Shown piece by piece: positions 5,870 to 13,525 of a DNA stretch of 14,460 bases. Position 1 is the stretch's first letter. Each line of letters starts with the position of its first letter. The DNA lies in NCBI GenBank assembly GCA_003486945.1, contig DNFL01000219.1, positions 591 to 15,050 of the forward strand, given 5' to 3'. This DNA is from Hyphomonas sp. (lineage in GTDB: Bacteria; Pseudomonadota; Alphaproteobacteria; Caulobacterales; Hyphomonadaceae). The position numbers and the translations under genes were made by a program. Under the pieces are notes generated by a model. The model had not been told where the DNA came from and searched no databases. It was given only the letters and a program-made list of their open reading frames with translations.

Positions 5870-8785
5870 ATGAAGACCTATCGGGCATTCATCAGCTATT
5901 CGCAGCAGGACAAGGTCTGGGGCAAGCGCCTGCATGGCTGGCTGGAGGGCTATCGTTTGCCGTCCGGCGTGGATGCGCCAGTCGCGCCGGGGGAGCGCCT
6001 TGGCCGGTTCTTTCGTGATGACGAGGAAATGGCAGCCGCCTCAAATATTGCGAACATCGTGGAAAGGTCCATCGACGATTCAGAGGCGTTGATCGTCATT
6101 TGTTCACCGAGATCAGCGAAGTCCCAATGGGTGGCAGCCGAGATAGAACAGTTCCGGCGGCGCGGGCCGGATGCGAAAGTATTTGCATTCATCATCGATG
6201 GCATTCCGAATTCCGGAGATCCGGACACGGAGTGTTTCCCGGCAGCGCTGCGCCGTGTTCAGCGCTCAGACAGACCGGAAGAGCTTCCGGTTGAGCCCCT
6301 GGGGTTGGACATTCGCAAGGACGGGCGCGACCGGGCCGTGGCGCGGCTCGCGGCTGGATTGCTCGGCGTGGATTTCGACGATCTCTGGCAGCGGGACCGG
6401 CGGCGGGACGAAGCGCGCCTGCGGCAGATGGTGTTGGGGCTGGCAGGGCTCAGCATCGTATTCGCGGCTCTGGCGGCGGCGGCAGTGATCATGGGCCTTG
6501 AAGCGCGCAGGAACGAAAAAGCTGCGCATGACAATCTGGCCGGCTTCTTCGCTGAACGAGCCTGGCAGAATCTTGAATCCGGAAATACGCTGGCGGCAGC
6601 GCGGTATGCGCTCGCGGGCAGGCAATTGTCCGAACCTAACGCACGGTCATATCATGCGGTGCTGGGGGCGGCGATGTTTGCCTCGGGCGAAACTCTGCCC
6701 CCGCTTTTGCACGACGGGCCGGTTTACAGTGCCACTTATTCCGTAGACGGCCAGTTGGTTGTGACCACCGGCGAGGACGGATCGGTGAAGTTGTGGAGCG
6801 CGCAGACCGGCGCCTTGGTCGCGAAGCTGGAGGGGCATGGGGGCAGGGTCAATGTCGCTTCGTTGTCGCCCGGTGGGACTAGCCTCGCAACCGGAGGCAA
6901 CGACGGAAAGATCGTTTTCTGGGACGTTGACGGATTGTCGATGATTGCAGAAAGCCCCGGGCACGGCGCGCCGGTGCAGACGATCCGGCATTCAAAGAGT
7001 GGCAAGGAAGTTCTGACTGCAGGGCGAGACGGCACGGCGCGCATCTGGAACAGCGCGACTGGGGAAGAGCTGCGCCGGTTTGGAAGCGCCGGCGATACTG
7101 TCTGGTCTGCGGAGTATTCTGCAGACGGACAATATGTTCTTACGGCTCATGAAGACGGAGTGGCAAGGCTGTGGAGTTCTGGCGCCGGTGTCTTGGTGCG
7201 TGAGTTGGTTGGCCACGAAGGCCCGGTGTACAGCGCAAGATTTTCTCCGGACGACACCAAGGTCGTCACCTCGAGCTATGACACAACCGCGCGTGTCTGG
7301 AGCACGGCAACGGGTCGCTTGCTGCAGGTGCTAGAGGGTCATTCCGATACGGTTCTGGCGGCCGCGTTCGCGCCAGATGGAAAGGTGATTGCAACAGCCA
7401 GCGGCGATGCCAGCGCCCGCCTTTGGAGCGCTGATCGCGGTAGGCAGCTAGCAGTTCTCAACGGGCACAAACGGCCCGTTCGCGGACTTGTGTTTTCAGA
7501 CGATGGAAAAGTGTTGCTCACGATCAGCAGCGATGCGACGGCGATGCTGTGGAGCACGGGTGACTCGCAGCTTTTGCGCACGCTTCTCGGGCATGGGGAA
7601 CGTGTGCGCTCCGGTATGTTTTCGCCGGACGGATCCCACATCCTTACTGCGAGTGACGATGGAACCGCCAGGGTGTGGGAAGCCGGAGGGCGGTTGTTGT
7701 CGAGCTTGCGTGCCGGTGAAGGCGCGGTCGCGTTTGCAGAATTCTCTCGAGACGGAAAGTATGTTGTTACGGCGGCTCAGGACGGAACTGTAGAAGTGCG
7801 CGATGCGGTTTCGGGTTCGCAGCTGTCGGCGCTGAAAGTGCATCAGGGCGCAGTCTACGGTGTTGCCTTTTCGCCGGATGGTGCGCGCGTGGTGACCGCG
7901 AGCGAGGATGCGACTGGCAAGATCTGGGATTGGCGAACAGGCACCATTGTCGCGACGCTCGTGGGTCATGAGGGCGCCGTCAACAGCGCGTCGTACTCTC
8001 ACGCGGGTGATCGCATCGTGACGGCGGGTAATGACGGCACGGCACGGATTTGGGATGCCGTTACCGGTGAGCCGCTGGCGCATTTCATGACCAGTGGTGG
8101 GCCGTTGAGGGGCGCGGAGTTTTCGCCGGATGGGTCTGCGCTGGTCACTGCGGGCCAGGACCGGATGGCGCGGGTCTGGAACGTTGCAGACCAAACAGAA
8201 ACCCGCTTGCTGGAAGGGCACGCCGGAGGCCTTGGTGCGGCAGCATACTCTCCGGATGGCCAGCGAATCGTGACGGGCAGTGACGATGGGACTGCCAGGG
8301 TTTGGAACGCCGAAACCGGAAAGGTCGTTGCGACACTGACCGCTTTCAAAGGGCAGGTATCGGGCGTGCAGTTTTCGCCAGACGGGACACGTATTGCAAC
8401 AGCAAATCTCGACCAGACCGCCAATCTCTGGGACGCCGCGGATGGCCGGCTGCTGACGACGCTGCCCGGTCATGGAAGTGACGTCAGAAGCGCCACCTTT
8501 TCGGCGGACGGTACCCGCATCGTGTCGGCGAGTGCAGACGGGATGATCCGGATCTGGGACGTCTCACGTCAGACGCAGTCATGGGAAGTCCTGGCCCAAG
8601 ATGCGTGCAACCGGTTGCTGAGTGCCCACAGCCGTAGATTCACGCAGCTGGAGATCGAAACCGATCAGCTGCTTGGCGCTGAATGGCCAGATCCGCGCCG
8701 GGACGTCTGTCGCAGCATCAAGGGCGCTGTCGGCCTGTCAGACCTCTACAAGTCTGCCGAAGCGACGCCTGCCGGAACTGATTAG
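5870..8785 (+). CDS. TIR domain-transmembrane-WD40 repeat protein
   Basis: A 971-residue three-part protein. Residues about 3-130 form a TIR domain: FISYS at 7-11, RFFRDDEE (46-53), CSPRSAKSQWVAAEIE (78-93) with the conserved W87 and candidate NAD-cleaving E91. A basic linker (RDRRRDEARLRQ) leads to one transmembrane helix at about 187-209, then a helical stretch to about 275. Fifteen WD40 units follow (about 285-900), enough for two seven-bladed propellers plus one unit. The tail has C913 and C947. TIR domains with this Glu often hydrolyse NAD or make cyclic ADP-ribose signals; the activity here is inferred. With the TIR end cytoplasmic, the propellers would be periplasmic. GTG at 5852 is an alternative start; ATG 5870 is preferred because the fold begins at MKTYRAF. 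It stands alone, convergent with the next gene. Confidence 0.9.
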   Translation: MKTYRAFISYSQQDKVWGKRLHGWLEGYRLPSGVDAPVAPGERLGRFFRDDEEMAAASNIANIVERSIDDSEALIVICSPRSAKSQWVAAEIEQFRRRGPDAKVFAFIIDGIPNSGDPDTECFPAALRRVQRSDRPEELPVEPLGLDIRKDGRDRAVARLAAGLLGVDFDDLWQRDRRRDEARLRQMVLGLAGLSIVFAALAAAAVIMGLEARRNEKAAHDNLAGFFAERAWQNLESGNTLAAARYALAGRQLSEPNARSYHAVLGAAMFASGETLPPLLHDGPVYSATYSVDGQLVVTTGEDGSVKLWSAQTGALVAKLEGHGGRVNVASLSPGGTSLATGGNDGKIVFWDVDGLSMIAESPGHGAPVQTIRHSKSGKEVLTAGRDGTARIWNSATGEELRRFGSAGDTVWSAEYSADGQYVLTAHEDGVARLWSSGAGVLVRELVGHEGPVYSARFSPDDTKVVTSSYDTTARVWSTATGRLLQVLEGHSDTVLAAAFAPDGKVIATASGDASARLWSADRGRQLAVLNGHKRPVRGLVFSDDGKVLLTISSDATAMLWSTGDSQLLRTLLGHGERVRSGMFSPDGSHILTASDDGTARVWEAGGRLLSSLRAGEGAVAFAEFSRDGKYVVTAAQDGTVEVRDAVSGSQLSALKVHQGAVYGVAFSPDGARVVTASEDATGKIWDWRTGTIVATLVGHEGAVNSASYSHAGDRIVTAGNDGTARIWDAVTGEPLAHFMTSGGPLRGAEFSPDGSALVTAGQDRMARVWNVADQTETRLLEGHAGGLGAAAYSPDGQRIVTGSDDGTARVWNAETGKVVATLTAFKGQVSGVQFSPDGTRIATANLDQTANLWDAADGRLLTTLPGHGSDVRSATFSADGTRIVSASADGMIRIWDVSRQTQSWEVLAQDACNRLLSAHSRRFTQLEIETDQLLGAEWPDPRRDVCRSIKGAVGLSDLYKSAEATPAGTD
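6722..8570 (+). repeat. Fifteen tandem WD40 units inside the TIR protein
   Basis: Each unit is about 120-126 bases (40-42 residues). The pattern is V-x-S-A-x-F-S-P-D-G, then I/V-V-T-A-S-x-D-G-T-A-R-V/I-W, then a hydrophobic strand ending in L-x-G-H. Fifteen such units can be counted from VYSATYSVDG (residue 285) to MIRIWDVSRQ (about 895). Unit 9 has VRD instead of the W-D/S/N ending, and unit 12 starts with Leu instead of Val. The units vary at DNA level, so this is an old domain expansion and not a recent slippage array. Confidence 0.88.
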
Positions 8786-8787
8786 GC

Positions 8788-8801
8788 CCGGCGCGAGCCG
8801 G
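8788..8801. terminator. Short hairpin between convergent genes
   Basis: CCGGC (8788-8792), loop GCGA (a GNRA tetraloop), GCCGG (8797-8801) form a 5-bp GC stem. It fills the 17-base gap between the stops of the TIR-WD40 gene and the small exported-protein gene. There is no T-tract on either strand, so it is only a possible shared bidirectional transcript end. Confidence 0.28.
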
Positions 8802-8802
8802 A

Positions 8803-9159
8803 TCAGGTGTCGGGCGTTGTTCCAGGGCGGGTTGAACCGCCAGGATTGCTTTCATCGGTGGAGCCCGGAGTGATCAACACAGGTTCGCTGGCGGATGCGC
8901 CGCCTTGAGGCGATGCGTCGTCGGCGGTCGTGCCGGCAGGCGGTGCGGCCAGACCGGCCTCATCCTCTGCGTACTCCGGATCGACGTCATTGCAGTCTGA
9001 TTCGTCTTCGCAACTGACTTCGTCTGCTGCATCTTCTTCAGGTTCTGACACTTCAACCGCGTCGGCATCCTGAGTAAGTGCTGCACCGGGCAGGGCCATC
9101 ATCAGCGCCGCTGCCAATCCGGCAGAAGCGGAGAAGATCAATCTGTTCAGCTGTTTCAT
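8803..9159 (-). CDS. Small acidic exported protein, unknown function
   Basis: This 118-residue protein has a typical signal peptide: basic MKQLNR, a hydrophobic core about residues 8-28, and small residues near GAAL (25-28). The mature part is low-complexity. First comes an Asp/Glu-rich stretch (about 31-68) with two cysteines, C50 and C56, that could form a small disulfide loop. A Gly/Pro/Ser/Thr-rich tail follows to the end. No domain is recognised. ATG at 9159 is preferred over the in-frame TTG at 9174 because AAAGGGA lies about 6 bases before it and the TTG would overlap that site. It is read leftward, 95 bases after the metallopeptidase gene, and may share its transcript. It might bind cations or be disordered in the periplasm. 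The exported and acidic nature is seen; function is not known. Confidence 0.68.
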   Translation of the reverse strand: MKQLNRLIFSASAGLAAALMMALPGAALTQDADAVEVSEPEEDAADEVSCEDESDCNDVDPEYAEDEAGLAAPPAGTTADDASPQGGASASEPVLITPGSTDESNPGGSTRPGTTPDT

Positions 9160-9240
9160 TTGCGTCCCTTTCAAATTACCACCTTCGCCAGTCTACATGC
9201 ATCGCTTTGCGGCGAACATGCTTCTCTTGTATGCCGCGAT

Positions 9241-9254
9241 TGCCAGTCCTGGCA
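9241..9254. other. Inverted repeat directly after the metallopeptidase stop
   Basis: TGCCAG-TC-CTGGCA is a perfect dyad of 6+6 around two bases and abuts the stop codon of the leftward metallopeptidase gene. In RNA it can form a small 5-bp, 4-base-loop hairpin. No T-tract follows. It may be a weak transcript end, an mRNA-stabilising hairpin or a protein-binding site for the downstream small gene. Confidence 0.25.
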
Positions 9255-10091
9255 TCAGTTCTGTTCGCCTTCATCTTCAAATCCGCGCATTCCATACTTC
9301 AGGCGCGCGTCGATCATTTCGTAGCATAGCGTGATCACGAAGTGATCATCATCCGGGTTCTGAGCGCGAACAGTGTCGAAGTAAAACGTATCCGGCTTGG
9401 CTTTTCCCGTGCAGCTCATGGCCTGGATCGTCGTGCGATGCGTCAGATAGAAGTCGGCTTCGAGATCATCTTTCAGGTCTTCGGCGACATTGCTTTCGAT
9501 CAGAAAAGCGCGGGCTGCATCCATGCCACCGGAAGGCGGACCATAGACGATGGCGACGGAATGCCCCATTTCGCCGCTATAGTCCTTGAAAATGCCATCC
9601 ACTTCTTCGCGCATGGCCTGATAGAGCCCGGTACAGTCAGACGACGGATCCAGAACTTCCTCGAACAGGCTGAATGAACCGGGATCGCTGCCATAGACAA
9701 GGCAGAGAATATCGTATGCCCTGTCTTGTGGGGGGGCGTGCGGCTCGTTGTTCAGAATGCTTGTATCGACCTGTAGCCAACCTGCGACGGCGCTGATGAT
9801 TTCATCGATGCCTTCGGGATCATCTGCATCAGGTTGAAGGAGAATGGTGGCGAACTTGTCGGCATAATCTTCCCGATCGGCAGCGGACCAGTCCGGGTGT
9901 GTGTTCAGATTGGCAATCTGGCCCATCAGTAGATGGCCTGCCTCATGATAGGCCAGGAAACGGACGAAACCGCGCACGAAACTTTCCGTTGCCTCGTCGC
10001 GCCGGCCGGTATCCGAATGTGCCGGTGCAATCAGAAGACCTGCGCTGAGGAGCACAGCCAAAGAGACCCAAAGCGCACGGAAGATCTGCAT
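9255..10091 (-). CDS. Exported DUF4344-like putative metallopeptidase
   Basis: The 278-residue product begins with a signal peptide (MQIFRALW then a hydrophobic core to about residue 24, probable cut after AHS at 26). A zinc-protease motif follows at once: HEAGH at 49-53. About 20 residues later comes a REDYADKFA segment (73-81) that can supply the third ligand. This HExxH plus E-D-x-A-D arrangement and the overall length match the DUF4344 (putative metallopeptidase) family. Several cysteines in the mature part (in ILCLVYG, SSDCTGL, MSCTGK and TLCYEM) could form disulfides in the periplasm. ATG 10089-10091 was chosen for GGAGG 6 bases upstream; a GTG at 10106 would place that site inside the gene. 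A -10-like TACACT lies at 10115-10120 on the minus strand. Substrate unknown; peptidase activity is inferred from the motif. Confidence 0.8.
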   Translation of the reverse strand: MQIFRALWVSLAVLLSAGLLIAPAHSDTGRRDEATESFVRGFVRFLAYHEAGHLLMGQIANLNTHPDWSAADREDYADKFATILLQPDADDPEGIDEIISAVAGWLQVDTSILNNEPHAPPQDRAYDILCLVYGSDPGSFSLFEEVLDPSSDCTGLYQAMREEVDGIFKDYSGEMGHSVAIVYGPPSGGMDAARAFLIESNVAEDLKDDLEADFYLTHRTTIQAMSCTGKAKPDTFYFDTVRAQNPDDDHFVITLCYEMIDARLKYGMRGFEDEGEQN

Positions 10092-10252
10092 CCCACACCT
10101 CCACACCTTTGGTCAGTGTAGCGCGGCCCAATACGGTGCGAAACGGGTTTTTGGCAGGAAGGGTTGGCGGGCCGGAAGCCGCGGCTCCAAATTAGTCTGC
10201 GGCGCGCAAAAGCCTGGGGGGGAGGCGTACGGCGCCGCCTCTGGCTATGGCT
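10092..10252. other. Intergenic region upstream of the metallopeptidase gene
   Basis: This 161-base gap separates the end of the leftward monooxygenase operon from the start of the leftward metallopeptidase gene. It should hold the operon terminator and the next promoter. Seen are a perfect palindrome AGCCGCGGCT at 10177-10186 and a -10-like TACACT (minus strand, 10115-10120) without a clear -35. No RNA gene or credible small ORF was recognised. Confidence 0.35.
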
Positions 10253-11752
10253 TCAAGATCTGCCTCGGACAACCCATTCCGACCAGGCTTTCAGGAGCGC
10301 GCCGCCATCGCCTGCGCCGAAAACATACCGGTCCGGGCGGACAAGCACCGCCTCACAAGAGTGATCGTCAAGCCAGGAAACAATCTGAGACCTGAATGGC
10401 GCAAGTTCTTCGCAGTCAGTCCTGCGGACATTCAAATACCCGGTAAACCCGTCTGAGTTCGTTCCCGGCCGCGCAATGAGTGACGCGCCTGCGCCGAGAG
10501 CATCGTCCAGCCTTGCCTTTGCGCCGCCGGGAGCGATGAATTGCGGAAAGTAGTGCCCGGCGGCGGCTGCGCCTGAGTGAATGCACCCTGCGGGCAATGG
10601 CGGGTTTGCGAGTGAAGGGCTTGGCGCGGTGCCCGCGGCGCGGGCGGCCAGCATCTGTTCATCACGCAGGCGCGCTGCGGCGGGATCTGTGACGCAGACC
10701 ATCCTGCCCATCATGATCGCGAGATTGATGATGCCGCGCACAAGTGGCTCGCGTTCCGGCTGATAGGTACTGAGCAAGGCTTCGCTTGCGCCGTGCACAA
10801 CAGCGGCAAGCTTCCAGGCGAGATTGGCCGCATCCCGGATGCCGGAACACATACCCTGGCCGGCAAAGGGTGGCATGAGATGGGCGGCGTCGCCTGCCAG
10901 CAAGATGCTGCCCTTGCGCCATGTCTCCGCGACCTTTGCATTGAATCGGTAGACGGCCTTGCGCTCGATCGTGACAGCGCCTTCGACATTCCAGGGTTTC
11001 AGGAGCTGCGCGATGAAAGCATCTTCGGTGACCTGTTCCGCAGTTTCACCCGGCTTCAACATGAACTCCCAGCGATGGCGGCCCGCGCCCATGAGAACGC
11101 ATGTGGTCGGACGTTCGGGATCGCAGATCTGAAGGTTCACGACCGGAAGCCGGGAGGCATCATGAACAATCACGTCAACCACGAGCCATGGCTCATCGAA
11201 TTGAAGATCGTCCAGCTCTATCTCCGCTGCCACTCGAACGGGACTGCGCGCGCCATCGCAGCCCACGATGAAACGGGAGCGCACAGTTGCCGGCCCTTCA
11301 GCAGTCGAAACTTCGCTGATCATGCCATCATCATGTTGCTGGTATGATACCCACGCGCAGCGCGTCTTCAGACGGAAATTTGATTGGTTGGCGCCAGAAT
11401 TCCGGAGTGATGCTTCGAGCGAGGGCTGGTGGATCATGTTTGCGGAAGGCCAGCCACCAGGTCCAATCCGGTCGCTGCCCTCAAAACTTAATAGAGTTTC
11501 GCCGGCGGCAGTCAGAAAATCATACCGTGAAGTGCTGCGCGTCGTGGCCATGATTTCGTCCGCCACGCCGAGTTCCTGAAAGATGCGGACAATCTCATGA
11601 TCAATGTGAGCGGCGCGGGGCGCAGGGTAGATGTTGGTTTCCTTGTCGATGACCAATGCATCAACGCCGGCCCGCGCGAGCAGCAGACCAAGCGTGATGC
11701 CTGTCGGCCCAGCGCCGACAATCAGCACATCGCACTCGAATTGCGCGGACAT
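10253..11752 (-). CDS. FAD-dependent aromatic monooxygenase (MhpA-like, class A)
   Basis: The 499-residue enzyme has all three fingerprints of class A flavin hydroxylases: the dinucleotide fold VGAGPTG (12-18), the DG motif FIVGCDGARSPVR (161-173) and the GD motif GDAAHLMPPFAGQG (287-300) with D288 near the flavin ribityl chain. The MhpA-like signature after it (MCSGIRDAANLAWKL, 301-315) suggests a relative of 3-(3-hydroxyphenyl)propionate hydroxylase. These enzymes use NAD(P)H and O2 to add a hydroxyl ortho to an existing phenolic OH, giving a catechol. A C-terminal thioredoxin-like domain is present, as usual. ATG at 11752 follows the FAH-gene stop by one base and has GAGG about 8 bases upstream. 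It is the last gene of the operon and would supply the substrate for the extradiol dioxygenase. The exact aromatic substrate cannot be read from sequence. Confidence 0.88.
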   Translation of the reverse strand: MSAQFECDVLIVGAGPTGITLGLLLARAGVDALVIDKETNIYPAPRAAHIDHEIVRIFQELGVADEIMATTRSTSRYDFLTAAGETLLSFEGSDRIGPGGWPSANMIHQPSLEASLRNSGANQSNFRLKTRCAWVSYQQHDDGMISEVSTAEGPATVRSRFIVGCDGARSPVRVAAEIELDDLQFDEPWLVVDVIVHDASRLPVVNLQICDPERPTTCVLMGAGRHRWEFMLKPGETAEQVTEDAFIAQLLKPWNVEGAVTIERKAVYRFNAKVAETWRKGSILLAGDAAHLMPPFAGQGMCSGIRDAANLAWKLAAVVHGASEALLSTYQPEREPLVRGIINLAIMMGRMVCVTDPAAARLRDEQMLAARAAGTAPSPSLANPPLPAGCIHSGAAAAGHYFPQFIAPGGAKARLDDALGAGASLIARPGTNSDGFTGYLNVRRTDCEELAPFRSQIVSWLDDHSCEAVLVRPDRYVFGAGDGGALLKAWSEWVVRGRS

Positions 11753-11753
11753 G

Positions 11754-12593
11754 TCAGGCCTCTGCCACGAGGCTGGCTTCGATGGCGCCGAGCTTGTAGA
11801 TCTCGCAACGAACAATGTCTCCGGGTTTCAGGAACTGGCGGGGATCCATCGCCGCACCAATGCCACCCGGTGTGCCGGTGAAGATCAGGTCGCCGGGCTC
11901 AAGTGTCATCGCCTGCGACAGGTGCGCAATTTGTTCCCAGATGTTGAAGACGAGATGGCTTGTATTGGAATCCTGGCGCCTTTCGCCGTTCACGAAACAG
12001 CGCAGATCAAGCGCATGCGGATCGCCCGCCTCTTCCGAAGTCGTGATCCAAGGGCCAATCGGCGCATGCGTATCAAACGATTTTCCAAGGCTCCACTGCG
12101 GCGTGCGGTGCTGCCAGAAGCGCTCGGTGACGTCGTTGCCAACGCAATAACCGAACACATGAGCAGGCGCATCTTCCTTGCTGATATTGCGGCCGCCTTT
12201 TCCGATCACGGCGACCAGCTCCGCTTCGTAGTCCACAAACGGCCCAGCTTTCGCGATCAGGATCGGATCATAAGGTCCGTTTACGGATGTCTGCGCCTTT
12301 GTGAACCAGACCTGGTGTGCTGGCGTCTCCATCTTGCTTTCTTCAATATGATCCGCGTAGTTCAGCCCGATTGCGAAGATCTTTCCAGGGCGCTGGACCG
12401 GTGCGCAGAGTTTGACGGATGCGAGCGCTATGCGCTGACCGCTTTCGGTTGCCTTGCGGATGGTGTCCGCATTCGCTGGCCACCCGGCGATGAGGTCAAG
12501 CATCGTGCCGGAAAATCCGGAAGCGACGACATCTTCTCCAACAATCACTCCGGTTTCCGGTCCATGGCCCCTGTCAAACGTCGCGAGTTTCAT
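11754..12593 (-). CDS. Fumarylacetoacetate hydrolase family protein
   Basis: This 279-residue protein has the FAH C-terminal catalytic fold after a short N-terminal region. Motifs include IGLNYADHIEE (75-85, with candidate catalytic H82/E85) and the metal ligands E123 and E125 in DYEAELVAVIG. A third ligand is D154 in GYCVGNDVTER, followed by SFDTHAPIGPW (172-182) and the late LIFTGTPGGIG loop. Members hydrolyse C-C bonds of acylpyruvates or fumarylacetoacetate, or hydrate or decarboxylate dienoates of meta-cleavage pathways, using Mg or Mn. Beside an extradiol dioxygenase and a monooxygenase, it probably works on the ring-cleavage product or a later intermediate. The start ATG overlaps the dioxygenase stop as ATGA, with GGAG 7 bases upstream; the stop is one base before the monooxygenase ATG. 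Confidence 0.88.
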   Translation of the reverse strand: MKLATFDRGHGPETGVIVGEDVVASGFSGTMLDLIAGWPANADTIRKATESGQRIALASVKLCAPVQRPGKIFAIGLNYADHIEESKMETPAHQVWFTKAQTSVNGPYDPILIAKAGPFVDYEAELVAVIGKGGRNISKEDAPAHVFGYCVGNDVTERFWQHRTPQWSLGKSFDTHAPIGPWITTSEEAGDPHALDLRCFVNGERRQDSNTSHLVFNIWEQIAHLSQAMTLEPGDLIFTGTPGGIGAAMDPRQFLKPGDIVRCEIYKLGAIEASLVAEA

Positions 12594-13525
12594 TGGGCAT
12601 CTCCTGCCATCATCGGATGCTGAGGACCCCATTGAACATTCAGGAGGTCGTGGAACGTTGCCGTGTTGGAGCCATCAGCGGCGGTGAATAGATCGCCGTC
12701 CGTCCAGTGTTCAAGTTCATGCCCCCATGGATCTTTCCAGTAGTCGAAAACCTGGCTTCCGAGGATGTGGCGGCCCACGCCCCATGCCGGTTTGCGCTGA
12801 GACTTTTTAAGGTGCGTATGGCCCCGCATTAGGTCGTCAAGGTCAGCCACTTCAAATGCGGCGTGGTTGAAGCGCGGGGCATTGGGTGATTGCAGCAGGA
12901 AGAGGGTATGATGATCCGTGGGCGTATTACCCCTGTCACATCGCATGAAGGCACCCAGCACCATGCCCGGCGCCATCTCAATTTCATCGGACGTGATGAA
13001 GCCGAACCGGTCCTTATACCACTTCTCCGAAGCCCGGAAGTCAGACACTTCCAGAACAGCATGCCCAAGGCGGACGACATGGGAAGGACCAGAGGAAAGT
13101 CTGACCGTCTTGCGGGGGCGCATCTTGCTTTGCGCCGTATTGCGGCTTCCCTCGGGCGGAACGGGGAGTGGCGCGGAGGGGGTCTGCCCGGCAACAACTT
13201 CAACGGTGTAGCCATCGAGGTCCTTCAGCTGCAGCACGAAGCCGCCGCCCGGCGCAGCATGTGGCTGTATCTGCAAGCCTTCAGCTTCGGCCAGCCTTTC
13301 GAGGTCGCCCGCACTTGCCGCGCGAAAGCCGATGGCTGCAAAACCCGGATCGCCTTGTGCTGTCGCGTGAACGTAGGGAGCGGTGCCTGCGCCGCGCGCA
13401 TAAAGCGTCCCTTCGCCGTCATAGAAGGGTGACAGTCCGAACTCTTCGAGAAACCTTTGCATCTCGGAAAGATCCGGCGCGGTGAAACGGACATGGGATA
13501 TGTCCTCAACCTTGATGACGCTCAT
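12590..13525 (-). CDS. Two-domain type I extradiol (VOC) dioxygenase
   Basis: The 311-residue protein is a tandem of vicinal-oxygen-chelate domains, the plan of BphC-like 2,3-dihydroxybiphenyl and catechol 2,3-dioxygenases. The N-terminal domain spans about 5-115; a Pro/Arg-rich linker (about 116-148) precedes the catalytic domain (150-285). Iron-ligand candidates are H155 (LGHAVLEV), H221 (FNHAAFEV) and E272 (DPWGHELEHW). Their spacing of 66 and 51 is close to H146/H210/E260 of BphC. H205/H206 in TDHHTLFL may include the second-shell His. It should cleave a catechol next to one hydroxyl. The start ATG at 13525 overlaps the TetR stop as ATGA and has GGAGG 8 bases upstream; the in-frame extension to 13846 overlaps TetR and was rejected. 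Glyoxalase-like binding or thiol-transferase roles are less likely because all three ligands are kept. Confidence 0.85.
   Translation of the reverse strand: MSVIKVEDISHVRFTAPDLSEMQRFLEEFGLSPFYDGEGTLYARGAGTAPYVHATAQGDPGFAAIGFRAASAGDLERLAEAEGLQIQPHAAPGGGFVLQLKDLDGYTVEVVAGQTPSAPLPVPPEGSRNTAQSKMRPRKTVRLSSGPSHVVRLGHAVLEVSDFRASEKWYKDRFGFITSDEIEMAPGMVLGAFMRCDRGNTPTDHHTLFLLQSPNAPRFNHAAFEVADLDDLMRGHTHLKKSQRKPAWGVGRHILGSQVFDYWKDPWGHELEHWTDGDLFTAADGSNTATFHDLLNVQWGPQHPMMAGDAQ

Noticed and set aside
7496..8473. 325-codon minus-strand frame within the WD40 region
   Set aside because: It is an antisense shadow of repeated GC-rich codons; its peptide only mirrors the WD40 repeat and has no domain of its own.
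6722..8570. Periodic DNA repeat that could be taken for a CRISPR array or satellite
   Set aside because: The period of about 120-126 bases is in frame, units differ at DNA level, and the product is a regular series of WD40 units.
11631..12623. 330-codon plus-strand frame opposite the FAH-family gene
   Set aside because: The minus strand here encodes a complete FAH protein with all metal ligands, coupled to neighbours on both sides; the plus frame shows no recognisable motif.
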